Assembly: GCF_000526715.1 (NCBI RefSeq)
Contig: NZ_JAGP01000001.1
Location: 1,798,001 to 1,862,000 of the forward strand
DNA length: 64,000 nucleotides
Reading direction: 5' to 3'
From: Hydrogenovibrio kuenenii DSM 12350
Lineage (GTDB): Bacteria; Pseudomonadota; Gammaproteobacteria; Thiomicrospirales; Thiomicrospiraceae
The notes below the pieces were generated by a model that made no database searches, was not told the origin of the DNA, and saw only the letters and a program-made list of their open reading frames with translations. Shown piece by piece: positions 42,154 through 52,738 of this stretch (its first letter is position 1; the number at the start of each line of letters is the position of its first letter). The position numbers and the translations under genes are program-made.

Positions 42154-44985
42154 CTATGCAAAATGGCGTGTTTCGCCTTCTCCATAAACATTGTCAACAC
42201 AACGCTGACACAACTCTTCGTCTTCAGCATGCGTACCCACATCATCACGATGATGCCAACAACGTCCGCACTTAGGTTTTTCCGTTGCATTTGCATCAAT
42301 CCACAATCCTGCCATTTCAGTCTCAACCGTCGAGCCTGACTTCTCACTTGAAGGTAGCACCTTCGCATAAGATGTAATCAAAACAAATCTCAGCTCGTCT
42401 TCCAAACATTGAATTTGTTTAAGCAATGCATCATCAGCATAAAGCGTGACTTCTGCTGTCAAAGAGCCTTTAACAGTCCCTTCATTACGCAGCACTTCCA
42501 ATTGCTTAGACACAGCAGAACGCACAGACATAATTGCATCCCAATAAGCGGAGTTCATTGACTGACTTTCATCCAAAGCTGTTAGACCTTGATACCATTC
42601 TTCAACAAAAATGGTTTCACTGCGTTCGCCAGGTAAAGTTTTCCAAATTTCTTCTGCTGTAAAACTCAATATCGGCGCAATCCAGCGCGTTAATGCTTCA
42701 ACGATATGATACAAAGCGGTTTGTGCTGAACGTCTTGGTAAACCATCTGGCTTACAGGTATATTGACGATCTTTAATCACATCTAAATAAAACGCACCCA
42801 AATCCATTGAACAGAAATGAGTCACCGCTTGATAAATAGCATGGAAGTTATAAGCTTCATAAGCCTCAATAATTTCTTGTTGTAAGCTGTGTGCTTTACC
42901 AACAACCCATTGATCCAAAGGCAACATATCGTTATAGGCGATTTGATCCGTTTTAGGGTTAAAACCATTGATATTGGCTAACAAGAAACGTGAGGTGTTA
43001 CGGATACGACGATAAGCATCAGCCGTACGGTTAATGATTTCATCGGAAACCGTCATTTCATAGCGGTAGTCCGCAGCAGAAATCCACAAACGCAAAATAT
43101 CCGCACCATATTTATTGGCAATATCCTGAGGTGCAACCACGTTCCCCTTAGATTTCGACATTTTTTTACCGTCTTTATCAACGGTAAAACCATGCGTCAG
43201 CACTTGTTTATAAGGGGCTTTGCCGTGAATCGCCAAAGATGTCAACATTGAAGATTGGAACCAACCGCGGTGCTGATCCGACCCTTCCAAATACAAATCT
43301 GCTGGCGCTGACAATTCGTCACGCTGATCCAATACCGCGTAATGAGAAATACCGGAATCAAACCAAACGTCCAAAATATCGGTCACTTGCTCGTAATCAC
43401 CTGCATCAGCACCCAGCAAGGTTTCAGGTTCTAGATCATACCAAGCATCAATGGACTTCTCTTCAACCATCTGCGCGACTTTTTCCATCAACGTCAGGGT
43501 ATCAGGATGCATTTCACCCGTCACTTTATGCACGAATATTGTAATCGGCACGCCCCAGAAACGTTGTCTGGAAATACACCAATCAGGACGACCTTCAACC
43601 ATCCCTTCGATACGGCTTTGACCCCATTCAGGCACCCACTGCACCTGCTTAATTTCTTTCAAGGCATCGTCGCGCAAGCCCGCTTGCGTCATACTGATAA
43701 ACCACTGTGGTGTTGCTCTAAAAATCAGCGGTGTTTTAGTACGCCAGCAATGCGGATAGCTGTGGACAATCGCTTCGTGATGCACCAAGGCTTTGTGCTC
43801 TTGTAGCACTTCAATGACATGATCATCAACTTTCAGTACATTTTCACCTTCAAACAAAGGGGTTCCTGCAACAAAGTTACCATTACCATCAACTGGGCAA
43901 TCCACTTCCAAATCATATTTCAAGCCGACAGCATAGTCTTCTTGACCATGGCCAGGCGCGGTATGTACACAACCTGTACCCGCATCAGTGGTGACGTGAT
44001 CTCCCAAAATAATCGGTACAACTCGATCATAGAAAGGATGCTGCAGGCGAATCAAGTCGAATTGGTCACCTCTGCCATAAGCGATAACACGATAGGTTTC
44101 AAAGCCCCATTTATCCATGACATCTTTCAATAGTGCTTCTGCAACAAACAGCTTTTCAGGACCATGCTCGCCATTTACTTGAACGATGGCATATTCCAAT
44201 TCTGGGTTAATCGAAACAGCTTGGTTAGCAGGCAAAGTCCAAGGAGTCGTTGTCCAAATAACCACAGACAATGGTCCTTCACCTAAATGATCTTCAACAT
44301 GATGACAACGCTTAAAGAAAGCTTCTTCGTCGATCACCTTAAAACGAACATCAATGGCATGAGAGCGTTTATCTTCATACTCAACCTCAGCTTCTGCCAA
44401 TGCAGAATGGCCGCCAACACTCCAATAAACAGGCTTCGTCCCCTTGACCAAATGACCATTTTCAATCATTTTTGCCAAAGCTCGAATCTCATCCGCTTCA
44501 TATTTAAAATCTTTTGTCAGATAAGGGTTTTGCCAATCCGCCATCACACCAAGGCGTTTAAAATCCTGCATCTGCCCATCAACCTGCTTCTGAGCATAAT
44601 CACGGCAAGCCTGTCTGAACTCAGTTGCACCGATCTTCTTGCCAACCTTGCCTTTTTTCTTTTCTACATTCAATTCAATAGGCAAACCATGACAATCCCA
44701 GCCAGGTACATAAGGGGCATCAAAACCGTTCAACCCTTTAGACTTGATAATCATATCCTTGAGCACTTTATTGACCGCATGACCAATATGAATATTACCG
44801 TTCGCGTATGGAGGTCCATCATGCAAAATGAATTTTGGACGCCCTTCCATCGCATTACGCACAGTTTTATAAAGTGCTTCGCTTTCCCATTTTTCTACCT
44901 GAGCAGGCTCACGATTCGGCAAATTACCGCGCATCGGAAAATCTGTTTCGGGAAGGTTTAAAGTCGGTTTATAGTCTTTGGCCAT
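42154..44985 (-). CDS. ileS: Isoleucyl-tRNA synthetase
   Basis: 943 residues. Class I signature [13 protein letters not shown] near residue 60, editing (CP1) domain, KMSKSKGN loop and a C-terminal zinc site [12 protein letters not shown]...ELCQRC. Full length. Charges tRNA-Ile and hydrolyses mischarged valine. Between ribF and lspA in the canonical order. Confidence 0.98.
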   Translation of the reverse strand: MAKDYKPTLNLPETDFPMRGNLPNREPAQVEKWESEALYKTVRNAMEGRPKFILHDGPPYANGNIHIGHAVNKVLKDMIIKSKGLNGFDAPYVPGWDCHGLPIELNVEKKKGKVGKKIGATEFRQACRDYAQKQVDGQMQDFKRLGVMADWQNPYLTKDFKYEADEIRALAKMIENGHLVKGTKPVYWSVGGHSALAEAEVEYEDKRSHAIDVRFKVIDEEAFFKRCHHVEDHLGEGPLSVVIWTTTPWTLPANQAVSINPELEYAIVQVNGEHGPEKLFVAEALLKDVMDKWGFETYRVIAYGRGDQFDLIRLQHPFYDRVVPIILGDHVTTDAGTGCVHTAPGHGQEDYAVGLKYDLEVDCPVDGNGNFVAGTPLFEGENVLKVDDHVIEVLQEHKALVHHEAIVHSYPHCWRTKTPLIFRATPQWFISMTQAGLRDDALKEIKQVQWVPEWGQSRIEGMVEGRPDWCISRQRFWGVPITIFVHKVTGEMHPDTLTLMEKVAQMVEEKSIDAWYDLEPETLLGADAGDYEQVTDILDVWFDSGISHYAVLDQRDELSAPADLYLEGSDQHRGWFQSSMLTSLAIHGKAPYKQVLTHGFTVDKDGKKMSKSKGNVVAPQDIANKYGADILRLWISAADYRYEMTVSDEIINRTADAYRRIRNTSRFLLANINGFNPKTDQIAYNDMLPLDQWVVGKAHSLQQEIIEAYEAYNFHAIYQAVTHFCSMDLGAFYLDVIKDRQYTCKPDGLPRRSAQTALYHIVEALTRWIAPILSFTAEEIWKTLPGERSETIFVEEWYQGLTALDESQSMNSAYWDAIMSVRSAVSKQLEVLRNEGTVKGSLTAEVTLYADDALLKQIQCLEDELRFVLITSYAKVLPSSEKSGSTVETEMAGLWIDANATEKPKCGRCWHHRDDVGTHAEDEELCQRCVDNVYGEGETRHFA

Positions 44986-45040
44986 AGTTTGCTTCTAGTC
45001 GTTTAAATCAAGTTTAAAAAAATTTTGTTTAATTGTATTT

Positions 45041-45982
45041 CTAGTCGATGTGCAATATATTTTTGGCTTGTTGCACATCTTGTTCTATCTGAGCCTTGAG
45101 CGTATCCAGTGAGTCAAACTTCATCTCTGAGCGAATAAACTGATGTAGTTTCACGCCGACATGGCTGCCGTAAACATCTTTCGTCCAGTTGAATAAGTGC
45201 ACTTCAATAGAAGGTCGTAATCCATCAACTGTCGGACGAACACCAATATTAGCGATGCCTGGCCAGTCATTTTCCGCGAGGCCGGAAACATAAACAGTAT
45301 AAACCCCTTCAACAGGCATTTGTAATCGCTTTGGGTTCAGGTTCAGGGTACGAAAGCCAAGCTGACGACCCAAGCGTTGTCCATGTATGACTCGACCCTT
45401 AAAGTAAAAAGGCTTGTTCAACAATGCCTGCACCAAATCTAAATCATGCGCACTCAAGGCTTGGCGAATCCGTGTACTACTGACTCTATCGCCTTGAAAC
45501 AAAAGCGTCGGCATGTCATCAACAACAAAGCCATGCTCTTTCCCTTTTTCAACCAGGGTTTGAAAAGAGCCTTCACGGTTTTTGGCAAAACGAAAATCAT
45601 CACCAACAACCAGTTGTTTCACATTTAGCTTGGCGACCAACAAGTCTTCAACAAATGTATTTGCACACATCTGTGCAAAACGCTCATCAAAACGGCAAAC
45701 CAACACATAATCCACATCGGTTTGTCCAAATGCATCAAGTTTTTCTCGAAGATTCATCAATCTAACGGGGGCACGTTCTGGAGCGAAAAACTCAATCGGC
45801 AGAGGTTCAAACAACATCACCACACTGGGTAAGCCTGCCGTCTTAGCGTCAGTTGCAACCTGACCCAAAATCCTCTGATGTCCAAGATGAACACCATCAA
45901 AATTTCCGATTGTCAGCACACACCCTTTCTCAAACGCATCACACATTCGATTTAAATTATGCAAACCGCGAATTAATTGCAT
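45041..45982 (-). CDS. ribF: Bifunctional riboflavin kinase / FAD synthetase
   Basis: 313 residues from ATG 45982, matching the E. coli length. The frame is open 15 codons further but MQLIRGLHNLN is the family start. The N-terminal nucleotidyltransferase has LTIGNFDGVHLGH, and the C-terminal flavokinase has GRVIHGQRLGRQLGFRTLN and NIGVRPT. Makes FMN and FAD. Upstream of ileS. Confidence 0.96.
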   Translation of the reverse strand: MQLIRGLHNLNRMCDAFEKGCVLTIGNFDGVHLGHQRILGQVATDAKTAGLPSVVMLFEPLPIEFFAPERAPVRLMNLREKLDAFGQTDVDYVLVCRFDERFAQMCANTFVEDLLVAKLNVKQLVVGDDFRFAKNREGSFQTLVEKGKEHGFVVDDMPTLLFQGDRVSSTRIRQALSAHDLDLVQALLNKPFYFKGRVIHGQRLGRQLGFRTLNLNPKRLQMPVEGVYTVYVSGLAENDWPGIANIGVRPTVDGLRPSIEVHLFNWTKDVYGSHVGVKLHQFIRSEMKFDSLDTLKAQIEQDVQQAKNILHID

Positions 45983-46108
45983 AGCTACGGTGTTTTTACC
46001 TTTGTTTTTCCTGTTGATAACTCTCAAGCCTAAGCGTGAAATTATAGCCGATTATCTTTACTTATAGGCTGCTAAAATTTAAGGAATTTCATGTTTAATA
46101 CCAAAGAA

Positions 46109-47644
46109 TTAAGCAGCGCCTCTTTTCCATTGAGAAGGACGAACACCCAACATCATTAAAGCCGCAAAATAGATAATCACCGCGCCACCGACAAGCATGA
46201 ACAACCAACCAATCCTATGCCATGCATCAAAAGCCAGCCAAACTGAATCCGCTGGCATCATTTCTTGTAAAAACAGAATCAAAAGACCATTTGCCAATAA
46301 AATTTGCCCCCAAAGCTTGGGCCAACCAGCTTCATGAACCAGCACACCAGACTTCTTCAAATTCCAATACAATAGTCCTGCATTAACAAAAGCGGCGATA
46401 GAGGTTGCTGCAGCCAATCCTACGTGCGCAAAAGGACCAATTAAAATTAAGTTTAAAACGGTGTTCACTACCAAAGCAATCACTGCGATTTTGACTGGTA
46501 TTTTCATTTCCTTCCTAGCATAAAACGCAGGTGCTAGAATCTTCACCAAAATAAAGCCAAGTAATCCAAAACCATAGGCAATTAAACTTTTCCCTGCCAT
46601 CAACACATCATGATCACTGAATGCACCGTAATTAAATAAACTAACCAACAAAGGCTTGGCTAAAATCACCAATCCCAGTGTCGCAGGTATACCCAGAATA
46701 AATACGAGTCTTAAAGCGCTATCCAAATCTTGCCTAAATCCTTCCCAATCTTTATTCGCGGCTTTTTTTGACAATCCTGGCAAAACAACCGTTGCCAAAG
46801 CTACACCAAACACACCCAATGGAAATTCCATTAAACGATCTGAGTAATACAACCAAGAGACCGATCCCGTGACCAAAAAAGATGCCAATACGGTATCAAT
46901 TAATAGATTAATTTGAGCGACAGAAACACCAAACAAAGCTGGTAGAATCAAGCGTTTTACTTCATGCACACCTGGGTCATCATAGCGCCGAGGCTTCGGC
47001 AGCAATCCCAGTTTCATCAAAAAAGGCACATGAAACAATAATTGCACAACCCCCGCAACCAACACCCCCCAGGCCAAAGCCATGATTGGAACCGACAGCA
47101 AAGGTGAAATCCATACGGCAAAGGTAATCAGCACCAGATTCAAAAATACAGGGGTGAATGCAGGCACTGCAAACTGGTTATAGGTATTCAAAATTGCCGA
47201 GGACAAAGCTACGAAAGAAATCAATAACAAATAGGGAAAGGTAATCGATAACATATCTGATGCAAGCTTGAACTTTTCGGGGTAATCGATAAACCCAGGC
47301 GCAAACACCATCATCCACAAACTTGAACCAAACACGCCGAATGCAGTTACAACCAGCAAAATGCTCCCAAGTCTAAAACTGATTGCATTAACCAGGTGCC
47401 GAACTGCTTCTATGCCTTTTTTCTCTTTTGCTTCAGCCAAGACAGGAACAAAAGCTTGTGAAAAAGCGCCTTCCGCAAACAAACGACGGAAAAAATTAGG
47501 TATTTTAAAGGCGACAAAAAAAGCATCCGCACCAGTTGACGCACCAAAATAACGTGCTATCACCATATCACGGACAAAACCGAGTACACGAGAGATCATG
47601 GTCATACTTCCGACTGTAGCCGTAGCTTTAATCAATCTTTTCAC
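46109..47644 (-). CDS. murJ: Lipid II flippase
   Basis: 511 residues from GTG 47644, which has AAAAAGGATCGAA in front and gives exactly the usual length. An ATG nine codons earlier lacks a ribosome site. About 14 membrane segments. MurJ/MOP signatures TATVGSMTMISRVLGFVRDMVIARYFG, FRRLFAEGAFSQAFVPV and YSDRLMEFPLGVFGVALATVVLP are present. Moves lipid II across the inner membrane. Between rpsT and ribF. Confidence 0.95.
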   Translation of the reverse strand: MKRLIKATATVGSMTMISRVLGFVRDMVIARYFGASTGADAFFVAFKIPNFFRRLFAEGAFSQAFVPVLAEAKEKKGIEAVRHLVNAISFRLGSILLVVTAFGVFGSSLWMMVFAPGFIDYPEKFKLASDMLSITFPYLLLISFVALSSAILNTYNQFAVPAFTPVFLNLVLITFAVWISPLLSVPIMALAWGVLVAGVVQLLFHVPFLMKLGLLPKPRRYDDPGVHEVKRLILPALFGVSVAQINLLIDTVLASFLVTGSVSWLYYSDRLMEFPLGVFGVALATVVLPGLSKKAANKDWEGFRQDLDSALRLVFILGIPATLGLVILAKPLLVSLFNYGAFSDHDVLMAGKSLIAYGFGLLGFILVKILAPAFYARKEMKIPVKIAVIALVVNTVLNLILIGPFAHVGLAAATSIAAFVNAGLLYWNLKKSGVLVHEAGWPKLWGQILLANGLLILFLQEMMPADSVWLAFDAWHRIGWLFMLVGGAVIIYFAALMMLGVRPSQWKRGAA

Positions 47645-47800
47645 TTCGATCCTTTTTAGCGAAAACCCCATACATTGGGAAGGGATACACTTATTGCCAT
47701 ATACAACACTTTACAGAATCATATCAATAGTTGCGTAACTTACAACCTTAAACCCTCTAAATAGATATCAAATGACTTGAAAGGTATTTTTCAGACATAA

Positions 47801-47826
47801 AAAAACCGGGATATACCCGGTTTCTT
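47801..47826. terminator. rpsT terminator
   Basis: AAAACCGGG-ATATA-CCCGGTTT with A-tracts on one side and T-rich TTTCTTTT on the other. It lies 24 bases past the rpsT stop on its coding strand, so rpsT is mainly a separate transcript from murJ. Confidence 0.85.
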
Positions 47827-47849
47827 TTCAACTTGCCAATTAAAGCAAA

Positions 47850-48113
47850 TTACGCCATTGCTTTAACACGAGCGTTCAAACGGCTCTTGCTACGTGACGC
47901 TTTGTTTTTCTCAATAATGCCCTTACGAGCCATACCATCTAGACTTGATTGAGCAACACGGAAAGCAGCAGTAGCTGCTTCTTTGTCACCAGCTTCAATA
48001 GCATGAAGAACTTTTTTTACAGTTGTACGCATTGCAGCACGCATACCTGCATTATGCTGGCGATGCGCTTCGGCTTGACGTGCTCTTTTTCTAGCTTGTA
48101 CTGAGTTTGCCAT
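47850..48113 (-). CDS. rpsT: 30S ribosomal protein S20
   Basis: 87 residues with the family start [34 protein letters not shown] and the lysine/arginine-rich end [18 protein letters not shown]. Binds 16S rRNA early in 30S assembly. Followed by a strong terminator; the upstream gap is shared with the Amt-GGDEF gene. Confidence 0.97.
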   Translation of the reverse strand: MANSVQARKRARQAEAHRQHNAGMRAAMRTTVKKVLHAIEAGDKEAATAAFRVAQSSLDGMARKGIIEKNKASRSKSRLNARVKAMA

Positions 48114-48596
48114 TTTAGTTTTGTCTCCAAAAATTCTGTTATTTCAATTATTTAAAGCCGATACGCATCGACTAGTACTCATTCCGAAAGGGCTAAATCT
48201 TTCCGAAAGCACTATAAATGTTTGAAAGGATTGCGAAATTATCCACATCTGACCCCAAACTGTCAAACTTATTTTCAATCAAAGCACTATTTATAATGCA
48301 AATAGCGGTCATGCAAGCAAATCTCAAAAAAACATCAGACTTTGTCTGCTTAGATCACTATATTCTTCTACAGAAATACGCTATAAGCTTGTCATATAAC
48401 GCACCGAAATCGATCAATCAATACCAAAAACAAACATAAATAACGCTAATAGAATAAGTCACCATCAATAAATCATCACAATATCTTAATAAAACTATAA
48501 ATAATAATTATGGTTCTTATTTTGCTTGCTTAATGTAAACGTAAGCTGTATTTAAGCACGTGCAATTATAAACTATTAACGGGTAGGTACCGACCT
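48114..48596. promoter_or_regulatory. Gap between rpsT and Amt-GGDEF gene
   Basis: 483 bases without a supported gene; a 73-codon plus-strand frame at 48218 lacks a ribosome site and family. It contains the rpsT promoter region and the sigma-54 promoter at 48511. Confidence 0.5.
48511..48526 (+). promoter_or_regulatory. Sigma-54 (-24/-12) promoter for Amt-GGDEF
   Basis: TGGTTCTTATTTTGCT has the invariant GG and GC with exactly 10 bases between and the TTGC(T) -12 element. It is 71 bases upstream of the ATG. An NtrC-type nitrogen control would fit an ammonium transporter gene. I did not find a clear NtrC site (GCAC-N7-GTGC) nearby. Confidence 0.6.
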
Positions 48597-50432
48597 ATGA
48601 GCGAACAACCTGTCGATATACTATGGGTTTTATTTAGTGCCGTTTTGGTCGCAATCATGCAACCTGGTTTTACAGCGCTTGAAGCAGGTGCCACCCGAGC
48701 AAAAAATTCCATTTCAACCGCCATCAAGAACTTCAGCGACTTCTTAATTGCTTTTACAGTGTTCACCATAACCGGCGCTAGCATTATGCTTGGTACCAGC
48801 CATGACGGCTGGTTTGGCTGGAGCCCGATTTTCTTTTATGAAAACAGCCTACCAAACACAACTCTAATGTTATTCCATGCCATGTTTGCTTCAACCGCCG
48901 TCACCATTATCTCAGGCGCCATTGCAGAAAGAACCAAATATGCTTCTTACCTTTTTATCGCGCTAATAGTCTCTTTATTTATCTACCCTCTCCAAGCGCA
49001 TTGGGCATGGAACTCTGACGGTTGGCTAGCACAATTTGGTTTTATAGATTTTGCGGGCTCCACCGTTGTGCATTCAGTCGGAGGCTGGGCTGCTCTAGCA
49101 GCAATCTTAATTATTGGTCCTCGTATCGGCCGTTTTGAAAATGGCGTACATAACTTTGATCAATCCAATTTGGCTTTCAGCGCATTGGGGGTGTTTCTTA
49201 TCTGGCTAGGCTGGATAGGTTTTAACGGAGGCAGCGTCTTAGCACTTAACAAAGAAACAGGATCTGTGATTACAAACACGCTAATCGCTGGATCAACAGG
49301 AGGACTTGCAGGACTTCTTATCAGCCGAATTTTAACGAAATACTATCAAGTAAACGATATCATGAATGGTGTCTTGGCAGGCCTTGTATCCATTACCGCA
49401 TCCGCTCATTTAGCAACCATTTCATCATCAATGGCGATTGGTTTTGCAGGAACAATCGCCTATATGATCGGCAAATATGTACTGGTTAAGTTTCGAATAG
49501 ACGATGCTATTGAAGCGGTTCCCGTACATTTATTTGCAGGTATAACAGGAACACTTGCCGTTGCGTTTCTTGTGCCACCTGAACATTTTCTTGAACAATT
49601 AAAAGATCAAGTCACAGGAATTGTCACTATTGGCATACTATCCTTCGGCATTACCTACATTTCGCTAAAAACCTTTAACCACTTCTATAAATTACGCGTA
49701 TCCGAAACCGATGAAATACTGGGATTAAATATCAGCGAACACCAAGCATCAACCTCTATGTATGACTTAGCTACTGCTATGAACATTCAAGCTAAAGGGC
49801 AAGATTTTTCTAAAAAAATCCTTGTAGAACCTCAATCGGATGCATATCTAATTGCCACTTACTACAACCATGTTACGCAAGCATTCAATCAATTAAGCGC
49901 TGATAAAGAAGCTTTGCTAGAAGAAACATACAAGATGGCACATTACGACCTACTAACAGGTCTTGCCAAAAGAAATGTCTTATCCGATAGCCTCAGCAAA
50001 GCTGTTCAAAAACTTGAACGCCAACCACAAACTCATGCTGTGCTTTTCATTGATCTGGACGGCTTCAAAAACATTAATGACCAATTTGGACATGATGCAG
50101 GAGATATTGTTATTAAAGCTTCTGCCGACCGTATTCTTAAAACAATTAGAAAAACCGATTTGGCTGCCCGATTTGGTGGCGATGAATTCGTTGTACTACT
50201 AGAAAACATCCAAAATGATAGCTTTGCTGCGCAAGTCACTGAAAAAGTGATTGAAAACTTAAAACAACCCATCGAGTTAACCAATGGAGAAATTGGCTAC
50301 ATAAGCGCTTCAGTAGGCTTAAAAATTTTTGATGATAAGTTGAAAACAAGTGTTGATAGCATATTAAAAGATGCCGACAACGCCATGTATGAGGCTAAGA
50401 GACGAGGTAAAGGACAATGGGTGGTCGCGTAA
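48597..50432 (+). CDS. Ammonium transporter fused to GGDEF diguanylate cyclase
   Basis: 611 residues. Residues about 5-385 are a complete Amt domain: TLMLFHAMFASTAVTIISGAIAERTKY (Phe gate), DFAGSTVVHSVGG (twin-His H159), AVPVHLFAGITGT (H311) and the Amt C-terminal tail DEILGLNISEH (372-382). After a helical linker comes a GGDEF domain (about 448-611) with GGDEF intact at 527-531 and the inhibitory I-site RKTD (518-521) exactly five residues ahead. It should sense or transport ammonium and make c-di-GMP in response. It sits behind a sigma-54 promoter. Separate Amt and GGDEF proteins are usual; fusions are known but rare. Confidence 0.92.
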   Translation: MSEQPVDILWVLFSAVLVAIMQPGFTALEAGATRAKNSISTAIKNFSDFLIAFTVFTITGASIMLGTSHDGWFGWSPIFFYENSLPNTTLMLFHAMFASTAVTIISGAIAERTKYASYLFIALIVSLFIYPLQAHWAWNSDGWLAQFGFIDFAGSTVVHSVGGWAALAAILIIGPRIGRFENGVHNFDQSNLAFSALGVFLIWLGWIGFNGGSVLALNKETGSVITNTLIAGSTGGLAGLLISRILTKYYQVNDIMNGVLAGLVSITASAHLATISSSMAIGFAGTIAYMIGKYVLVKFRIDDAIEAVPVHLFAGITGTLAVAFLVPPEHFLEQLKDQVTGIVTIGILSFGITYISLKTFNHFYKLRVSETDEILGLNISEHQASTSMYDLATAMNIQAKGQDFSKKILVEPQSDAYLIATYYNHVTQAFNQLSADKEALLEETYKMAHYDLLTGLAKRNVLSDSLSKAVQKLERQPQTHAVLFIDLDGFKNINDQFGHDAGDIVIKASADRILKTIRKTDLAARFGGDEFVVLLENIQNDSFAAQVTEKVIENLKQPIELTNGEIGYISASVGLKIFDDKLKTSVDSILKDADNAMYEAKRRGKGQWVVA

Positions 50433-50470
50433 GAAAAAAGCTTACCCTACGAAAAGAAAGCGTATTTGCT

Positions 50471-50941
50471 CTACTCTCGGTGGTATGGATGGTTTTGCAA
50501 TACAGACCAAGCTCGGTAAATTTGCTCAGCCACCACAACCCTGACCAAAGGATGAGGCAGCGTCAATTTCGACAGGCTCCACTTCCATCTTGCGGCAGCA
50601 ACCAAGTCAGCATGCAAACCATCAGGACCACCTACAATCAACGCAACATCCTGACCTGAACACAACCAATCATCAAGTTTCTGTGACAACTTCAAAGTTG
50701 TTGGCTGCTCGCCATGCTCATCCAAAACCACCAATTGAGCATTTTTGGGTACTGCAGCAAGAATTCGCTTAGCTTCTTCTTCCTTATAACCATCGACATT
50801 ACCCGTTTTACCACGTACAGCCATAGGTAATTCCACCAGTTTCAAAGAACAGGATTTTGGAAGACGTTTAACGTATTCTTGATAACCTTCTTGAACCCAC
50901 TTGGGCATTTTTTGCCCAACGACAATAAAATGAATAATCAT
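50471..50941 (-). CDS. rlmH: 23S rRNA pseudouridine-1915 N3-methyltransferase
   Basis: 156 residues, SPOUT fold. VALIVGGPDGLHADLV and the C-terminal LSKLTLPHPLVRVVVAEQIYRAWSVLQNHPYHRE contain the knot and catalytic residues. Acts on 70S ribosomes. In operon with rsfS and nadD. Confidence 0.97.
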   Translation of the reverse strand: MIIHFIVVGQKMPKWVQEGYQEYVKRLPKSCSLKLVELPMAVRGKTGNVDGYKEEEAKRILAAVPKNAQLVVLDEHGEQPTTLKLSQKLDDWLCSGQDVALIVGGPDGLHADLVAAARWKWSLSKLTLPHPLVRVVVAEQIYRAWSVLQNHPYHRE

Positions 50942-50983
50942 ACTAATCGTTACTTAACGACAAACTTGTTCGGAGACACTTTA

Positions 50984-51340
50984 TTAAGCTTTAACAGAAG
51001 CTGGTGCTTCTTGAGCTGAAGGCGCTTGCCAAAGTTTTTCCAACTGGTAATGAGCACGTGCTGATTCAGTCATAACATGCACCACCGCGTTACCAATATC
51101 CACCAATACCCAATCAGGCTCTGGCCCTGCTTCAACACCCATCGGCGGCTCACCAGCATCTTTAAACGCCTGTGCAACAGCTTGACCAGTAGAACGTACA
51201 TGCGCTGTAGAGGTTCCCGTAGCCACTACCATAAGGTCGGTAAAAGTACATAATTCAGTTACATCCAGAACCTGTATATCTCTGGCTTTACTGTCTTCTA
51301 AAGTTTTAACGATTAGATTTTCAACGGCTTTAATTTCCAT
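50984..51340 (-). CDS. rsfS: Ribosomal silencing factor
   Basis: 118 residues with the family core IQVLDVTELCTFTDLMVVATGTSTAHVRSTGQAVAQAF and EAGPEPDWVLVDIGNAVVHVMTESARAHYQLEKLW. Binds L14 and blocks subunit joining in starvation. Between nadD and rlmH. Confidence 0.97.
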   Translation of the reverse strand: MEIKAVENLIVKTLEDSKARDIQVLDVTELCTFTDLMVVATGTSTAHVRSTGQAVAQAFKDAGEPPMGVEAGPEPDWVLVDIGNAVVHVMTESARAHYQLEKLWQAPSAQEAPASVKA

Positions 51341-51370
51341 CTTTTCGTATGGTTCCTCTTAATTTTGAGT

Positions 51371-52015
51371 TTATCGATAAAGTTTGTGTTCTTTAATATA
51401 GCGCGCAACACTTTCAGGCATCAGATAATCCACAGGATCACCGTGCGTCAAATAAGAGCGAAGTGCGGTGGCACTTAGATCTAATTGAGTGATAGGCAAA
51501 TCCACAATCTGCCCAGCTTCCTGTGTTAAATTCGGCACCCATCTATGATGAAATATTCTGCCTATTTCACCTTCTGAAGGTACAGGTTCACCAGGTCGAT
51601 GCGTAACCACAAGATTAGCCAGTTTCAAAATTCTCTGCCAATCTCGCCAAGTATCAAACTTAGCAAAGGCATCTGTTCCCATCATCAGCACTAGCATGGC
51701 ATCTGACTCTTGTTGTTTCAGTTTTTCAAGAGTCTGAACCATATAAGACGGTCCCCCCATTTCAATTTCGATTCTATCTAATTTGAATTTAGGTTGATTT
51801 TTTATCGCCAATTCAATCATTTCGCACCGTTGTTCGGCGGAAACTTGAGGCGTATCTCGATGAACGGGTTGATAGGCAGGAACAAAACGCATCTCATCCA
51901 AGTGAAGCGCATTGAGAACTTCTAAAGCCGGGCGTAAATGACCGAAATGAATCGGATCAAAAGTACCACCGTTAATGCCAATTAAACGTTTAAGCTGCAA
52001 ATAACTGTCTCTCAA
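51371..52015 (-). CDS. nadD: Nicotinate-nucleotide adenylyltransferase
   Basis: 214 residues from TTG 52015; another TTG five codons later is also possible and neither ribosome site is strong. GINGGTFDPIHFGHLRP is the nucleotidyltransferase HxGH motif; LDLSATALRSYL is the second motif. Makes NaAD in NAD synthesis. Divergent from the J-domain gene; heads the nadD-rsfS-rlmH operon. Confidence 0.95.
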   Translation of the reverse strand: MRDSYLQLKRLIGINGGTFDPIHFGHLRPALEVLNALHLDEMRFVPAYQPVHRDTPQVSAEQRCEMIELAIKNQPKFKLDRIEIEMGGPSYMVQTLEKLKQQESDAMLVLMMGTDAFAKFDTWRDWQRILKLANLVVTHRPGEPVPSEGEIGRIFHHRWVPNLTQEAGQIVDLPITQLDLSATALRSYLTHGDPVDYLMPESVARYIKEHKLYR

Positions 52016-52040
52016 TAACTTTATTGTTATTATAACAATT

Positions 52041-52673
52041 ATGACTCAGATGCATAACGCTATTCCCGATATTCCAGATGCCTTAGAAACAACGCTTTGG
52101 CAGCTACTTTCAGATGGCAAGCGCTATAAAGAATACGATCTACTCAAAACCTTGGTTGAATTTGGCTTCGAACAGTTCACTCCCTCTCTAGAACCCTTAG
52201 AGCTATTTCGCTCACACTTTCTACTCTTCCACCTGCTTTATCGACTGCAAGATAAGTGGCAACAGGAACAAAAAGGGATTTTGGCGATTCATAGCTTGGA
52301 AATCCGCTTACTCTCAACAAAGCAAACAAGTACAACAGATATAGCCAGCCTGGCAGATTTTGGCGAAACGCCAGCTGAAGTCAAAGCCTACTACCTAGAC
52401 TATTCAACCTTTCTCGAAACCCAAGAACAGGAAGTTATCGAATTGTTAGACAGCTTTTGGAATAGCTTTGGTGAACGACCTGCTCAACACACAATAAACA
52501 TCAGCAAAGAAGAATCCATAACCATTCTACAAATTAATGGTCATTTGAGTGCTGAACAAATCAATCGACAATTCCGTAAACTTTCGCAGGTTCATCATCC
52601 AGACAAAGGCGGTGATGCTGACACTTTTAGAAAACTATGTGAAGCACGTGATCGTTTAAAAATGGAAGTTTAG
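52041..52673 (+). CDS. DnaJ-related protein with C-terminal J domain
   Basis: 210 residues. The first ~140 residues match the DNAJ_related N-terminal domain (PF12339-type; LLSDGKRYKEYDLLKTLVEFGFEQF, LELFRSHFLLFHLLYRLQDKW). Residues about 150-210 are a J domain with HPD at 186-188 (HHPDKGGDADTFRKL). Likely a DnaK co-chaperone of unknown client. One 18-base CAGCCTGG repeat is embedded in frame at about residues 102-107 (SLADFG). No strong ribosome site at ATG 52041. Confidence 0.8.
   Translation: MTQMHNAIPDIPDALETTLWQLLSDGKRYKEYDLLKTLVEFGFEQFTPSLEPLELFRSHFLLFHLLYRLQDKWQQEQKGILAIHSLEIRLLSTKQTSTTDIASLADFGETPAEVKAYYLDYSTFLETQEQEVIELLDSFWNSFGERPAQHTINISKEESITILQINGHLSAEQINRQFRKLSQVHHPDKGGDADTFRKLCEARDRLKMEV
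52344..52361 (+). repeat. Single CAGCCTGGCAGATTTT repeat inside the J-domain gene
   Basis: GCCAGCCTGGCAGATTTT, one base different from the full unit at its first position. It lies in the coding sequence (SLADF), so its conservation is not explained by a terminator role. Confidence 0.8.
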
Positions 52674-52680
52674 ACATGAC

Positions 52681-52720
52681 CCCAGCCTGGTAGATTTTAA
52701 TCAAAATCTACCAGGCTGGG
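52681..52720. repeat. Inverted pair of the CCCAGCCTGG repeat (J-protein/proA gap)
   Basis: CCCAGCCTGGTAGATTTT (52681-52698) and AAAATCTACCAGGCTGGG (52703-52720) form a perfect 18-bp stem with a 4-base loop, between two convergent genes. Acts as a plausible bidirectional terminator. Confidence 0.88.
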
Positions 52721-52738
52721 TAAAAGCAGAATTAAGCG

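Noticed and set aside
42154-44985. Several long plus-strand frames opposite ileS (for example 44287-44961)
   Set aside because: Shadows of the ileS coding sequence with no ribosome sites or family features.
48218-48439. 73-codon plus-strand frame between rpsT and the Amt-GGDEF gene
   Set aside because: No ribosome site, low-complexity composition and no family; lies in a regulatory gap.
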